Part shown: positions 35,301 to 45,400 of the stretch, piece after piece
Layout of the letters: every line of letters starts with the position of its first letter
Numbering within the stretch: position 1 is the stretch's first letter
NCBI RefSeq assembly: GCF_900128455.1
Contig: NZ_LT635783.1
Span: 1,390,919 to 1,454,918 of the forward strand
Source: Bacteroides mediterraneensis
Lineage (GTDB): Bacteria > Bacteroidota > Bacteroidia > Bacteroidales > Bacteroidaceae
DNA: 64,000 bases
Direction: 5' to 3'
Program-made: the position numbers and the translations under genes
Notes under the pieces: generated by a model
What the model saw: the letters and a program-made list of their open reading frames with translations, nothing else
What the model was told of the DNA's origin: nothing
The model's database searches: none

Positions 35301-36091
35301 AGGGCTGCTGCTTGAAGAAAGTCCGACAATGCCTGTGCGGGGGAAGGGGTTTTCATAAACCTTTCTCCCATCAGGAAGCCCCTGAATCCGGTTTCCCGCA
35401 GTTGCTTGAGCGTCTCGGGTTGGGAAATACCGCTTTCGGATACCCATAAAAGTTCTTTGGGAAGTTTCCGGGCCAGGCGGAAGGAATTCTCCACATCGGT
35501 ATGGAAGGTACCCAGGTTGCGGTTGTTTACCCCAATCAGGTCTACATATTCATGCAGGTAGTCGAGCTCTTTTTCCGTGTGAATCTCCAACAGCACCTCC
35601 ATTTCCAGCTGATGGGCCAGTTTGCCCAAGTCTTTACATTCGTCGATGGTCAAGGAGGCTGCAATGAGGAGAACCACATCTGCTCCTGCCAATTTGGCCT
35701 GATAAAGCTGGTAAGGGCTGATGATGAAATCTTTGCGCAGCACCGGAAGCTGGACCAGCGGACGGACGGTCTGCAAATCTTTCAGGCTTCCTCCAAAGAA
35801 CTCCTGGTCGGTCAATACTGAGATGCCGGAAGCGCCAGCCTGTGCATAACCCGGAACAATGATTGCCGGGTCTGCCTCTGGAGCTATCCATCCTTTGGAC
35901 GGAGAGCGTCGCTTGAATTCGGCGATGATGCCTGTCGGAGAGCTGGCCAAAGCTTGTTTCAGGCTTTTTGTCGGACGGGAAGGATTCGTTTCCAATTGCC
36001 GTATCAGGAAGTCGCGGGATACCGCTTCTTCCTGATGGGTAATTTCTGTACGTTTATGGGCGACGATAGTCTGTAAAATATCAGTAGTCAT
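35297..36091 (-). CDS. trpC: Indole-3-glycerol phosphate synthase
   Basis: 264 residues. The TIM-barrel signatures are clear: IIAEFKRRSPSKGWI (catalytic Glu and Lys), ISVLTDQEFFGGSL, PVLRKDFIISPYQLY (catalytic Lys), LIGVNNRNLGTF and VSESGISQP. It closes the ring of the carboxyphenylamino intermediate to indole-3-glycerol phosphate. It follows trpD by 3 bases and overlaps trpF by 4 bases. Confidence 0.96.
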   Translation of the reverse strand: MTTDILQTIVAHKRTEITHQEEAVSRDFLIRQLETNPSRPTKSLKQALASSPTGIIAEFKRRSPSKGWIAPEADPAIIVPGYAQAGASGISVLTDQEFFGGSLKDLQTVRPLVQLPVLRKDFIISPYQLYQAKLAGADVVLLIAASLTIDECKDLGKLAHQLEMEVLLEIHTEKELDYLHEYVDLIGVNNRNLGTFHTDVENSFRLARKLPKELLWVSESGISQPETLKQLRETGFRGFLMGERFMKTPSPAQALSDFLQAAAL

Positions 36092-36094
36092 AAT

Positions 36095-37093
36095 TTATTC
36101 TTGGTTAAGAGTAAGGAATTTGTGTAATGTGGCCAATGCCTTTCCGCTTTCGAGCGATTCTTTGGCCAACGCCACACATTCTTCTATTTTCTTTTGCGGT
36201 TCCAAAGCCTGGATGGCAAAGGAAGCATTGATTAGTACGCAATCAGTCTGTGCTTTGCTGCCTTCATTGTGAAGCACACGGTCGAAAATGGCGGCAGCTT
36301 CTTCCGGGGTCTTTCCTCCGTAGAGTTCTTCCTGACGTGCCATCGAGAAGCCCAGTTCAGAGGGACGGTAGATGGTTTCATAGCGGTTGGTCATGACCTT
36401 GAATTCATCGGTCAGCGAGATTTCATCGTATCCGTCCAGGTTGTTGACCACGGCAAACTGGATACCGAGTTTCTGGAGGGTATTGGTATAAAGCCGCATC
36501 TGCTGCAGGTCGGCTACCCCCAGCAGCTGGCAGGCCGGATGACAGGGATTGACCAGCGGGCCCAGTAAGTTGAACAAGGTACGCACGCCCAATGCCTTCC
36601 GGACAGGAGCTACGGTTTTCAGGGCCGGATGGAAAAAGGGAGCATGCAAATAAGCCATGCCGCACTCTTCAATCGACCGTTTCAGTTTATCCGGGTTATT
36701 GGTGAATTTCACTCCGTAATGTTCCATGACGTTGCTGGCCCCGCTCACTGAGGTGGCTCCGTAGTTGCCGTGCTTGGCTACCCGGTAGCCGGCTCCGGCC
36801 ACTACAAAGCAGGCACAAGTAGAAATGTTGAAGGTATTTTTTCCGTCTCCTCCAGTTCCTACGATGTCAATCGGATGAAATTCATGAAGGTCGATGGGGA
36901 CACAGGCCTCCAGCAAGGCATCCCGGAAGCCAATCAGTTCGTCTACCGTGACACCCCGCATCTGAAAAGCAGCCAGCAAGGCTGCAGTTTGGGCCTCGTT
37001 CATTTCACCACCGGTCATTTTGTGCATCAGCGAGCAGGCCTCTTCACGGGTCAGTTCTTCGTGGTGGAAGATTCGTTTCAGTATTTGTTTCAT
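36095..37093 (-). CDS. trpD: Anthranilate phosphoribosyltransferase
   Basis: 332 residues from MKQILKRIFHHEELTREEA (ATG 37093). An upstream in-frame ATG at 37123 would add ten residues not usual for the family. Motifs are HPIDIVGTGGDGKNTFNIST (the phosphoribosyl pyrophosphate loop), KHGNYGATSVSGASNVME and LFNLLGPLVNP. It joins anthranilate to phosphoribosyl pyrophosphate. It lies between trpG and trpC in the operon. It is a separate protein here, not fused to TrpG as in enterobacteria. Confidence 0.95.
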   Translation of the reverse strand: MKQILKRIFHHEELTREEACSLMHKMTGGEMNEAQTAALLAAFQMRGVTVDELIGFRDALLEACVPIDLHEFHPIDIVGTGGDGKNTFNISTCACFVVAGAGYRVAKHGNYGATSVSGASNVMEHYGVKFTNNPDKLKRSIEECGMAYLHAPFFHPALKTVAPVRKALGVRTLFNLLGPLVNPCHPACQLLGVADLQQMRLYTNTLQKLGIQFAVVNNLDGYDEISLTDEFKVMTNRYETIYRPSELGFSMARQEELYGGKTPEEAAAIFDRVLHNEGSKAQTDCVLINASFAIQALEPQKKIEECVALAKESLESGKALATLHKFLTLNQE

Positions 37094-37142
37094 ATTGTAT
37101 GTCAAAGTTTTATCAGTTATCAAATGGGATTCATTTAGAGAC

Positions 37143-37709
37143 TTATCGGTGCTGTATCCAGTTGGCCAGCATTTGTTTGCCGTCGGGGGTCAGCACGGAT
37201 TCTGGATGGAACTGCACGCCGCGTACGTCGAGGGTTTTGTGACGGAGCGCCATGATATAGCCTTCTTTGCTGACGGCAGTGACTTCCAGACAGTCCGGAA
37301 GCCCTTTCTGGTCTACTACCCAAGAGTGGTATCTTCCGACCTGAATCTGCGAGGGAAGTCCTTCAAACAGATAGTCCGGTGTGGTCAAGGTAATGGTACT
37401 CTGGATGCCGTGGAACACCTCATCCAGGTTGGTAAGGTTACCTCCGTACACTTCGCCAATGGCCTGTTCACCCAGGCAGACCCCGAGAATCGGTTTCTTT
37501 CCGGCATACGTACGGATGACATCCAGCAGGAGTCCGGCTTCTTCCGGGATACCGGGTCCGGGAGAGAGAAGAATCTTGTCGAATGCTTCCAGTTCTTCCA
37601 GTTGGAACTGGTCGTTGCGTTTTACGGTGACTTCTGCTCCCAGCTCTTTCAGCAGGTGACTCAGGTTGTATACAAATGAGTCATAGTTATCGATGATGAC
37701 AATTTTCAT
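37143..37709 (-). CDS. trpG: Anthranilate synthase glutaminase component
   Basis: 188 residues, a class I glutamine amidotransferase. The start IDNYDSFVYNLSHLLKELG and the loop SPGPGIPEEAG are typical; the triad is Cys in ILGVCLGEQAIGE, His in GVQFHPESVL and the adjacent Glu. It supplies ammonia to TrpE. The end at 37143 is followed by trpD after a 49-base gap. A typical TrpG wording, QVGRYHSWVV, is also present. Confidence 0.95.
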   Translation of the reverse strand: MKIVIIDNYDSFVYNLSHLLKELGAEVTVKRNDQFQLEELEAFDKILLSPGPGIPEEAGLLLDVIRTYAGKKPILGVCLGEQAIGEVYGGNLTNLDEVFHGIQSTITLTTPDYLFEGLPSQIQVGRYHSWVVDQKGLPDCLEVTAVSKEGYIMALRHKTLDVRGVQFHPESVLTPDGKQMLANWIQHR

Positions 37710-37715
37710 GGTATG

Positions 37716-39116
37716 TTATCTTTTTTCAGCCAGGAGGATGGCTTTCTTCAAAGCTCCCAGCTTGTTGTTTACTTCTTGCAGTTCATTGTTCTCGTTACTC
37801 TTGGCTACGATGCCGCCTCCAGCCTGGAACCAGAGTTCGTTGTTTCGGCTTACAAAGGTGCGGATGGTGATGGCCTGGTTCAAGTCGCCGTTGAATCCGA
37901 TGAACCCGATGCAACCTCCGTAAGCGCCTCGGTTGTGCGGTTCTATTTCGCTGATCAGCTGCATGGCCTTTACCTTCGGAGCTCCGCTCAGGGTACCGGC
38001 TGGAAATGTATCTATGAACGTCTTGATGGGGTCGGCTCCTTCATCCAAGGTACCGCTAACCCGGCTTACCAGATGGATGACGTGGCTGTAGTATTGCGGC
38101 TGCTTGTAGAATTCCACGTGCGTATGGTGGCAGTTCCGGCTCAAATCGTTGCGGGCCAGGTCGACCAGCATCACGTGTTCCGCATTTTCCTTCGGGTCGG
38201 CCAGTAAGGCTTGGGTCAGGGCCTCATCTGTCTTTTTGTCTCCACTTCTGCGGGTAGTGCCGGCAATGGGGTCGATGGTTGCTTTTCGGTCTTCAATCTT
38301 GCAGTGTGTTTCGGGAGAAGAACCGAAGATGCGGAATCCTCCGAAATCAAAATAGAACAAGTAAGGAGAAGGATTGATGCTTCTCAAGGCCCGGTAGAGG
38401 GTGAAATCATCTCCCTCATAGCGCTGGATGAAGCGGCGGGAAAGTACAATCTGGAACACATCGCCTCTTTTGCAGTGGGCAATGCCCTTGCGGATGTTGG
38501 CTTTGTGCTCTTCATCGGTCAGGGTACTGGTCGTTTCACCTACCGCCCGGAAGTCGTAGGTCGTATAGTTTCGGTTGTGGACTGCCTTTTCAATTTCATC
38601 GATATGGCTCGGTTCGTCGTCTGCCTGCAGTTCCACCAATACCATTTCGCTTTGGAAATCATTGAACACAATCAGGTATTTGTAGAGGATGTAGAGAATT
38701 TCCGGTGCATCGTTTTTCGGGTCGCTGCTGTCTTTTACTGGAATTTGCTCAAAGTAGCGGACGGCATTGAACGTGGTGTAACCGTATACACCTGCGTAGC
38801 GGGCATATTCTCCTTTCACCTGAAACCGTTCCAAAAAATTCTTGAAGGCATCTTCCACTTGGAAGTCGGGTGTCAGCGGACGTTCCTCACGGCTTTTATC
38901 CGGAAAAGCGGTGGTGACGATTCCGTGGTTTACAGAGAAACTGGCGATGGGATTCAGTCCGATAAAGGAGCGGTTGTTTTCCACTCCGTGATAATCTGAA
39001 CTTTCCAGCAAGATGCTCTGCGGGAACAAGTCGCGTACTTTCAGGTACGTGCTTACCGGGGTCAGCAAATCACCGGGGAGTGTTTTATAGCTGGTTGTAT
39101 AAGCAAAAGTTTTCAT
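37716..39116 (-). CDS. trpE: Anthranilate synthase component I
   Basis: 466 residues. The chorismate-binding half is complete: QIVLSRRFIQRY, FYFDFGGFRIFGSSPETH, IDPIAGTTRRSG, HVMLVDLARNDLSR, GTLSGAPKVKAMQLI and GAYGGCIGFIGF. The N-terminal ESSDYHGVENNRSFIGLNP carries the feedback-type tryptophan site (the ES...S element known in TrpE). It makes anthranilate from chorismate with ammonia from TrpG. It lies 6 bases before trpG and 11 after trpB. Confidence 0.95.
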   Translation of the reverse strand: MKTFAYTTSYKTLPGDLLTPVSTYLKVRDLFPQSILLESSDYHGVENNRSFIGLNPIASFSVNHGIVTTAFPDKSREERPLTPDFQVEDAFKNFLERFQVKGEYARYAGVYGYTTFNAVRYFEQIPVKDSSDPKNDAPEILYILYKYLIVFNDFQSEMVLVELQADDEPSHIDEIEKAVHNRNYTTYDFRAVGETTSTLTDEEHKANIRKGIAHCKRGDVFQIVLSRRFIQRYEGDDFTLYRALRSINPSPYLFYFDFGGFRIFGSSPETHCKIEDRKATIDPIAGTTRRSGDKKTDEALTQALLADPKENAEHVMLVDLARNDLSRNCHHTHVEFYKQPQYYSHVIHLVSRVSGTLDEGADPIKTFIDTFPAGTLSGAPKVKAMQLISEIEPHNRGAYGGCIGFIGFNGDLNQAITIRTFVSRNNELWFQAGGGIVAKSNENNELQEVNNKLGALKKAILLAEKR

Positions 39117-39127
39117 TGTTTTCTCGT

Positions 39128-40324
39128 TTAAAATTGTTCAGGGTGGTTTTTGTATCTCAAATAAGTTTCGATGTCTTTGTCTCCTCTTCCCGATACGGTC
39201 AGGACTACGATGTCAGACGGCTGGAATTTGACTTTTTCCAAGGCTCCCAGGGCATGAGCCGATTCCAATGCCGGAATGATGCCTTCCAGCCGGGTCAGTT
39301 CGAAAGCGGCACGCAAGGCTTCATCGTCGTTGATGGCCAGTACGGTAGCCCGTTTCTGTGCGGCCAGATTGGCATGCATGGGGCCTATGCCCGGATAATC
39401 CAGTCCGGCAGATACGGAGTAGGGTTCCAGAATCTGTCCGTCTTCATTTTGCATCACCAGGGTTTTGGAACCGTGGATGATTCCCAAGCGTCCCAACTGG
39501 ATGGTAGCGGCCGAGAATCCGCTGTGGATACCCTTTCCTCCGGCTTCTGCCAGAATGATTTTCACCCGGTCGTCGTCCAAGTAGTGGTAGATGGTGCCGG
39601 CGGCATTGCTTCCGCCCCCTACACAGGCCATCAGGTAATCCGGATAGTCACGTCCTTCGTGTTCCATCAGCTGTTTCTTGATTTCTTCGCTGATAACCGA
39701 TTGCAGACGGGCTACCATGTCCGGATAAGGGTGAGGCCCTACCGTAGAACCAATCACGTAATACGTGTCTTCCGGGTGGCAGCACCAGTCGCGTATGGCT
39801 TCGTTGGTGGCATCCTTCAGGGTCATGTTGCCGGAGGTGACGGCTTCCACTCTGGCTCCCAGCATTTGCATGCGTTCCACATTCACCCGCTGGCGTTCCA
39901 CATCGGTCTTTCCCATGTAGACCACACATTCCATTCCCATCAGGGCACATACTGTGGCTGTGGCCACACCGTGCTGTCCGGCTCCTGTCTCAGCGATGAT
40001 GCGTTTCTTGCCCATTCTCCGGGCCAAAAGCACCTGGCCGATGGCATTGTTGATTTTATGGGCTCCCGTGTGGTTCAGGTCTTCCCGTTTCAGGTAGATC
40101 TTGCATCCGTATTTTTCCGACAACCGTTTGGCGAGGTAAAGAGGAGAGGGGCGTCCTACGTAGTCTTTGAGCAAGGCTTGATATTCTTTCTGGAAACTTT
40201 CGTCTGCCAGTACCTTGAGGTAGGCGTTTCGTAATTCTTCCACACAGCGATGGAGAATCTCCGGGATGTAGGCTCCACCAAAATCTCCATAAAATCCTTC
40301 TTGATTGACTTGATAAGTTTTCAT
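39128..40324 (-). CDS. trpB: Tryptophan synthase beta chain
   Basis: 398 residues. The pyridoxal phosphate Lys lies in [15 protein letters not shown], the catalytic Glu in [16 protein letters not shown], and the phosphate loop in VGGGSNAAG. The N-terminal [18 protein letters not shown] is the usual TrpB1 start. It condenses indole with serine to tryptophan. It is the first gene of the operon, directly behind the leader peptide and attenuator, so its own level and that of all downstream trp genes would respond to tryptophan. Confidence 0.97.
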   Translation of the reverse strand: MKTYQVNQEGFYGDFGGAYIPEILHRCVEELRNAYLKVLADESFQKEYQALLKDYVGRPSPLYLAKRLSEKYGCKIYLKREDLNHTGAHKINNAIGQVLLARRMGKKRIIAETGAGQHGVATATVCALMGMECVVYMGKTDVERQRVNVERMQMLGARVEAVTSGNMTLKDATNEAIRDWCCHPEDTYYVIGSTVGPHPYPDMVARLQSVISEEIKKQLMEHEGRDYPDYLMACVGGGSNAAGTIYHYLDDDRVKIILAEAGGKGIHSGFSAATIQLGRLGIIHGSKTLVMQNEDGQILEPYSVSAGLDYPGIGPMHANLAAQKRATVLAINDDEALRAAFELTRLEGIIPALESAHALGALEKVKFQPSDIVVLTVSGRGDKDIETYLRYKNHPEQF

Positions 40325-40357
40325 GAGTGTATTTGTATTTTAGGGGTAAAAAACAAA

Positions 40358-40387
40358 AAAGGCTGTCGTAAGTTTACGACAGCCTTT
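40358..40387 (-). terminator. trp attenuator terminator
   Basis: AAAGGCTGTCGTA and TACGACAGCCTTT form a 13-bp stem with a 4-base loop. On the minus strand it is followed by TTTTTTGTTTTTT, 34 bases before the trpB start codon. Confidence 0.85.
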
Positions 40388-40433
40388 CTGTAATATTATA
40401 TCTTTTTGAGGTATATACGCACGACTGAGTTCC

Positions 40434-40456
40434 CTTACGACTTGTGAAGTTGTAAG
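40434..40456 (-). promoter_or_regulatory. Competing leader RNA segments of the trp attenuator
   Basis: In the minus-strand RNA, CTTACAACTT (40447-40456, codons just after the Trp pair) can pair with AAGTCGTAAG (40434-40443) with one mismatch. The second segment repeats the GTCGTAA found in the 5' arm of the terminator, so it could compete for the terminator's 3' arm when a ribosome stalls. This is an inferred switch; no folding calculation was done. Confidence 0.5.
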
Positions 40457-40497
40457 CGGCGCCACCAGAAGAATGTATTTACCATTGAATGTCTCAT
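40435..40497 (-). CDS. trpL: trp leader peptide with tandem Trp codons
   Basis: A 20-residue ORF begins at ATG 40497: MRHSMVNTFFWWRRLQ, then LHKS and a stop at 40435. Residues 11 and 12 are consecutive Trp, encoded TGG TGG. It begins about 30 bases after the expected transcription start, and its stop lies about 50 bases before the terminator stem. Tryptophan shortage should stall ribosomes at the Trp pair and alter folding downstream. This is the classic design of a transcription attenuator. The gene is too short for most callers. Confidence 0.85.
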   Translation of the reverse strand: MRHSMVNTFFWWRRLQLHKS

Positions 40498-40533
40498 AAT
40501 GTTATTTTTCTTGTTTTTTTATTGTTTCGTTCG

Positions 40534-40564
40534 CAAAGGTAACGATTCATTTGAAATTTCCAAA
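40534..40564 (-). promoter_or_regulatory. trp operon promoter
   Basis: On the minus strand, TTTG (40561-40564) and TACCTTTG (40534-40541) are separated by 19 bases, matching the Bacteroides -33/-7 pair. It is divergent from the alkD-like gene promoter. Confidence 0.75.
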
Positions 40565-40593
40565 CAAAAGAGCGTGATTTTTTTACTTTTTCC

Positions 40594-40601
40594 TATCTTT
40601 G
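40594..40601 (+). promoter_or_regulatory. -7 box of the AlkD-like gene
   Basis: Exact TATCTTTG 35 bases before the start codon at 40636; the -33 region is T-rich without a clear TTTG. Confidence 0.5.
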
Positions 40602-40635
40602 CCCGAAATTTTAAAATCGCGTATATAATAAGGTC

Positions 40636-41346
40636 ATGGAGGAATTCAGACTGGACGGTTTGACCGTCAAAGAACATCTGCTGATACTGGCAGCGGATGG
40701 GAACCGCAAGTTTACGGAAGGGCTTCACCCCGGTGTGGAACATGTGTTGGGCATTCGTTTGCCGGCGTTGCGGAAACTGGCTGCAAGGATTGCCAAGGGT
40801 GACTGGGAAAATTACCTTGAAACAGTCGACGGGTATTACATGGAAGAACGCATGTTGCAGGGAATGGTGTTGGGCTGCATCCAGCCCGATGAAGATGTGG
40901 AAGTGTATCTGCACCGTGTCACCTGCTTTGTGTGGAACATCAACAGCTGGTCGGTGTGCGATACGTTTAAGTTTGGAGGCGGGAAGGCGTTTATTCGCCG
41001 TCATTCAGCCCGTCTTTGGGAATACCTGAAAGAATGGATGAAAGCCTCGGGTGAGTATGAAGTCCGTTTCGGGGTAGTGATGGGTATGAGTTATTTTCTG
41101 GATACGGATCATGTGGATGAATTGCTTTCCTTACTCGACGGTATCCGTCACGAAGGATATTACGTACGTATGGCTGTGGCATGGGCTCTTTCGGTTTGTC
41201 TGGTAAAATTCCCTGAAAAGACTTTGGATTTTCTCCAAAACTGTCACTTGGATGATTTCACCTTCCGCAAGACCCTTCAGAAAATCGGCGAATCTTATCG
41301 CGTAAGTGAAGAGATGAAAAAGGCTGTCAAGGCATTGAAGCGTTGA
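40636..41346 (+). CDS. DNA alkylation repair protein (AlkD-like HEAT repeats)
   Basis: 236 residues built of short helical repeats. GIRLPALRKLAARIAKGDW, YYMEERMLQGMVLG, VWNINSWSVCDTF and YYVRMAVAWALSVC match the AlkD family, whose members hold alkylated DNA in a curved HEAT-repeat groove and release N3- or N7-alkyl purines. The W-S-V-C-D segment carries an Asp in the position usually described as catalytic. It is a single-gene unit whose terminator overlaps the last codons. Divergent from the trp operon. Confidence 0.85.
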   Translation: MEEFRLDGLTVKEHLLILAADGNRKFTEGLHPGVEHVLGIRLPALRKLAARIAKGDWENYLETVDGYYMEERMLQGMVLGCIQPDEDVEVYLHRVTCFVWNINSWSVCDTFKFGGGKAFIRRHSARLWEYLKEWMKASGEYEVRFGVVMGMSYFLDTDHVDELLSLLDGIRHEGYYVRMAVAWALSVCLVKFPEKTLDFLQNCHLDDFTFRKTLQKIGESYRVSEEMKKAVKALKR

Positions 41347-41354
41347 CAGCCTTT
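41319..41354. terminator. Bidirectional terminator overlapping the AlkD-like stop codon
   Basis: AAAGGCTGTCAA (41319-41330) and TTGACAGCCTTT (41343-41354) form a 12-bp stem; the stop codon TGA lies in the 3' arm. It can serve the AlkD-like gene and the convergent prmA gene, though the T tract on the plus side is short. Confidence 0.65.
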
Positions 41355-41367
41355 GCTGTTTTGGTTT

Positions 41368-42213
41368 TTATTTCATTCTAAATTTTACGGCTGCCCAATT
41401 GTGTTTTTCGCGGTGGTGTACGTATTCCATACCCAGACTTTCCGCTTTTTCACGCAATACCGGAATGTCTTCCGTGTAGAATCCGCTGATATACAGTTCA
41501 GAGCCTTTTTTCATGCAAGCTGCATAAGCCGGCATATCCTGTAGCAGGATGTTGCGGTTGATGTTGGCGATGATGACATCAAACGGTTCATGTCCTTTCA
41601 GAAGGGAAGCGTCGCCCAGCGCTACGGTGATGTTGGAGATACCGTTCAGGGCAATGTTGTCGCGCGAATTGTTCACGCACCAGTCGTCAATATCGATGGC
41701 AGTCACTTTTTCAGCTCCTCTCATGCTGGCCAGAATAGCCAGAATGGATGTGCCGCATCCCATATCAAGTACGGATTTTCCTTTCAGGTCGGCTTCCAGC
41801 AGTTCTCCCAAGATGGAGCTGGTGGTTTCATGGTGTCCTGTACCGAATGCCATCTGCGGATTAATCACGATGTCGTATTCAGCCTTCGGGTAGTCTTTGT
41901 GGAAGGTACTGTGAATCACACAGCGGTTGTCGATGACGATGGGCTGGAAGAAATTCTTTTCCCATTCTTCGTTCCAGTTCTTGTCTTCCGGTTCCGCGAT
42001 GGAGTAGGTAATGGCTGTATCAGGTATCGGGAAATTCTCCACTACCTGCTTGAGGGCTGCTTCATCAAACTGGCTTTGCTGGATATAGGCCTTCATGCCG
42101 TTTTCACATTCCACGAAACTTTCGAAACCGATATCGGCGGTCAGTCCCGATAATACATCTGTGATGGTCTCGTTGCACGGCTGTGCGGTAAAGGTCACTT
42201 CAAAATATTTCAT
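41368..42213 (-). CDS. prmA: Ribosomal protein L11 methyltransferase
   Basis: 281 residues from MKYFEVTFTAQPCNETITDV (ATG 42213). An upstream open frame reaches 42447, but the extra 78 residues overlap the SusC promoter region and lack homology. The protein has the PrmA N-terminal domain and an S-adenosylmethionine site: NPQMAFGTGHHETTS, SVLDMGCGTSILAILAS and DVIIANINRNILL. It methylates ribosomal protein L11. It is divergent from the SusC-led operon. Confidence 0.92.
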   Translation of the reverse strand: MKYFEVTFTAQPCNETITDVLSGLTADIGFESFVECENGMKAYIQQSQFDEAALKQVVENFPIPDTAITYSIAEPEDKNWNEEWEKNFFQPIVIDNRCVIHSTFHKDYPKAEYDIVINPQMAFGTGHHETTSSILGELLEADLKGKSVLDMGCGTSILAILASMRGAEKVTAIDIDDWCVNNSRDNIALNGISNITVALGDASLLKGHEPFDVIIANINRNILLQDMPAYAACMKKGSELYISGFYTEDIPVLREKAESLGMEYVHHREKHNWAAVKFRMK

Positions 42214-42295
42214 ACGTTTGTGCGGTTTAAAATAGAATCTCAGACAAATGTACATAAAATCCTTGACATTATGGGTTCGTCGTACGCGAAAAACA

Positions 42296-42313
42296 ATCCC
42301 TATATGTAGGGAT
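42296..42313. promoter_or_regulatory. Candidate operator, palindrome ATCCCTA-N4-TAGGGAT
   Basis: ATCCCTA and TAGGGAT flank TATG (18 bases) in the divergent region between prmA and the SusC-led operon. A -7 box TATTTTTG for the operon lies at 42379-42386. The palindrome sits about 65 bases upstream of that box and may bind a regulator; no family was recognised. Confidence 0.4.
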
Positions 42314-42432
42314 ATTCTGTCGTTTGCTAATAGGTAAAATAGCCATTTTTGGTGATTTTCCATGAAACAGGCATGTCGTATTTTTGCAAAGAAAGTTTTT
42401 ACTTGTGTAAAAAACCTTAACCAAACTATTTT

Positions 42433-45400
42433 ATGGATAAAAATCACAACGTAGGGCTCCTGTTGGCCCTATCTTTCCTTTTGCATATAAGCTACTTATA
42501 TGCAGGCACTTCTTATGAGGCTTATGAAGCTGCTCCACAAATCGTGGTAAGAGGTGTGGTTACGGATGTCGGTGGAGAGCCGTTAATTGGAGCTGCTGTA
42601 CAAAATGTACGAAAGAAAAGCGGTGTTGTTACAGACTTGAACGGTCAGTTTGAAATTCGTACTTCTGTGGGTGAAAAATGGACCGTCAGTTATATTGGGA
42701 TGAAACCGTATGAGTTTGTTGTCAAGTCTGAAAAGAAATTGCGCATCGTGTTGGAATCCGATGTGCAGGCCTTGGCTGAGGTGGTCGTGACGGGATATAG
42801 TAAGGTGAATTCCCGACTGTTTGTAGGGGCTGTCACCAAAGTCTCTACCCAAGACTTCCTTTCGGCACCCCAGGCCGATTTCAGTCGCCTGTTGGAAGGA
42901 AAAGCGCCGGGGTTGAATATCTCTTCTGTTTCCAGCACTTTCGGGGCGGCTCCGAAAGTTAACATCCGGGGCGGCAGTTCCATTCACGGAAATGTGCAGC
43001 CTTTGTGGGTGGTGGATGGAGCTGTTGTGGAGGATATGGTGGCATTGAACGAGGAACAGCTGGCCTCCGGTGATGCCATTACGCTAGTCAGTTCTACACT
43101 GGCCGGATTGAACCCGGCAGATATTGAAAGTATTGAAGTGTTGAAAGACGCTTCGGCCACTTCCTTATATGGGGCCAGGGGGATGAACGGAGTCATCGTC
43201 GTGGAATCCAAGGCCGGCAAACGCGGGAAAGGACTCGATGTGACGTATAATTTGACCACCTCTTTGCGGCTCAGGCCATCTTATACACAATTTGACATGA
43301 TGAACAGTGCCGAAACGATGCAAGTTTATCATGAGATGGAGAACAAAGGCTATTTTACGATGAATCGTGCCCTTTATGGGCGAAGGGGAGGGGTGTATTC
43401 CCAAATGTATCAGCTTATCGATACCTTTCAGCAAGGCGGATTCGGTTTGCCCAATACGTTGGAAGCCAGAAGGGCGTTTTTACATAAGGCATCCACGTAT
43501 AATACCGATTGGTTCAAGCACATCTATACCCAGTCGCTGACACAAAATCATTCTTTGTCCTTGAGTTATGGGGGAGAGAAATCGGCCACTTATGCCTCCG
43601 TGAGTTTTTACAATGATCCGGGTGAAACGGTAGCCGAGAAGGTGAAGCGCTTTACGGGTTTCTTGAATTCGAGTTTCTTCCTGTCTCCCCGTCTGAAGGT
43701 ATCTGCCAATCTGCAGGCCAACTTCCGTGAACAGCGTGCCCCGGGAACGTTTCCACGTATCCGGAATCTGGAGGCAGGAGCTTATAAGCGTGATTTTGAC
43801 ATCAACCCGTTCAATTATGCGTTGAATACGTCCCGTACGTTGCGTCCTTACGATGAGGCAGGAAATTATGAATATTACCGGAACGATTGGGCACCATTTA
43901 ATATTCTTCAAGAGTATCAGGAAAATTACATGCGTATCCGGGTGTCCGATTTTCGTTTCTCATTAAGTGGGGAATGGGAACCTGTCAAGAAACTGCGTCT
44001 GTCGCTTTTGCTGAATACCCGTATGGCGGTGACGGGAATGGCGCATTTTCTGGGAGAGAACTCCAATGTGCTGTGGGCGTACCGGGCCGACCGGAGCTTG
44101 TTGGAAAGACAGCACAATATTTACCTTTACCGTCCGGAGAAGGGAGAGCCGCAGGTGATTCTGCCCATGGGTGGGGTTTACCAGAAATCGTCACAGACGA
44201 TGAACAGTTATCTGGGACGTGCCTCATTGGATTATTCTCACGAATGGGGCGGACACCGGATCAAGTGGTTCTCTTTTGCCGAAGTGAAAATGAACGACTT
44301 GTCATCCGATGCTTTCAAGGGATACGGTATCGGTTTTAACCGGGCCAACAGTGTCATGACTTCACCGCTGGTGTTTGAAAAGATACTGAATGAAGGGGAG
44401 GACTATTTTTCCTTGCACGACCGCCATGAGCGTGACGTCGTTTTTTCCGGCTCTTTGACCTACGACTACCGGAACCGGTATATTCTGAATCTGGTAGGTA
44501 ATTACGAAGGTTCCAATGCGGCAGGAATCGGTCGTCGGGTAAGATGGTTGCCTACTTGGAACGTGGGGGTGAAATGGAATGTGGATGCGGAGTCGTTTTT
44601 TGCACCTTTCCGTAATTTTTGGAACCAGTTTTCCCTGCGTATGAGTTACGGGTTGGTGGCCAAGATGAACAGTGAAGCCATCAATTCCTTGCCGGTATAC
44701 GACAGTCGTCTGACCTTCCGTAAGGATATCTCCGACAGGGAATATGCCATTTACATCCAGCACCTGGAAAACCGTGACCTCACTTGGGAAAAAATGTATG
44801 AGTTCAATGTGGGAACCGACCTGTCTTTCTGGAATGACCGGATCAGCTGTTCGTTGGATGTGTATTCGCGCCGTTCGTTCGATTTGATTGACTGGGTACA
44901 GACTTCCGGTATCGGAGGGGAGTACAAAAAATGGATGAACTTTGGGGATATGAAGACCGTGGGCCTTGATTTTCTGCTGAATACGCAGAACATCCGGCAG
45001 AAAGATTTCAGCTGGAATACAGTCTGGGGCTTCTCATTCTATCACCAGGAGATAACCCGTCTGCTGAACCAACCTACCACTTTCGATATGGTGGCAGGCA
45101 ACGGGCGGGGGAATATTGAAGGATTTCCCCGGGGAGGGTTGTATTCTTTCGACTTCCGGGGGCTGACGGATAGAGGATTGCCCCAGTTTTATTTTGGCAA
45201 TCTGCCATTGTCATCCAACGGCTATTCGCAGATTGCGGGGGCCAACTTCTATGATACGACTTATAACCGGTCTTATCTGCTGTATGAGGGTCCTTTCGAG
45301 CCGTTTATCACTACTAGCTTGGAAAACACTTTCCGTTACAAAGGTTGGAGTCTCTCCGTGTTTCTGACTTCCCGGATGGGTAACAAAGTGCGGATCAGTC

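Noticed and set aside
39080..40234. 384-codon plus-strand open frame opposite trpB
   Set aside because: It is antisense to a well-supported trpB and its translation shows no recognisable family; long shadow frames are common opposite biased genes.
40441..40500. tRNA gene in the trp leader region
   Set aside because: The hairpins do not form a cloverleaf and no T-loop GTTCGA segment is present; the attenuator explains the structure.
42214..42447. N-terminal extension of prmA
   Set aside because: The extra 78 residues show no PrmA homology and overlap the promoter region of the SusC-led operon.
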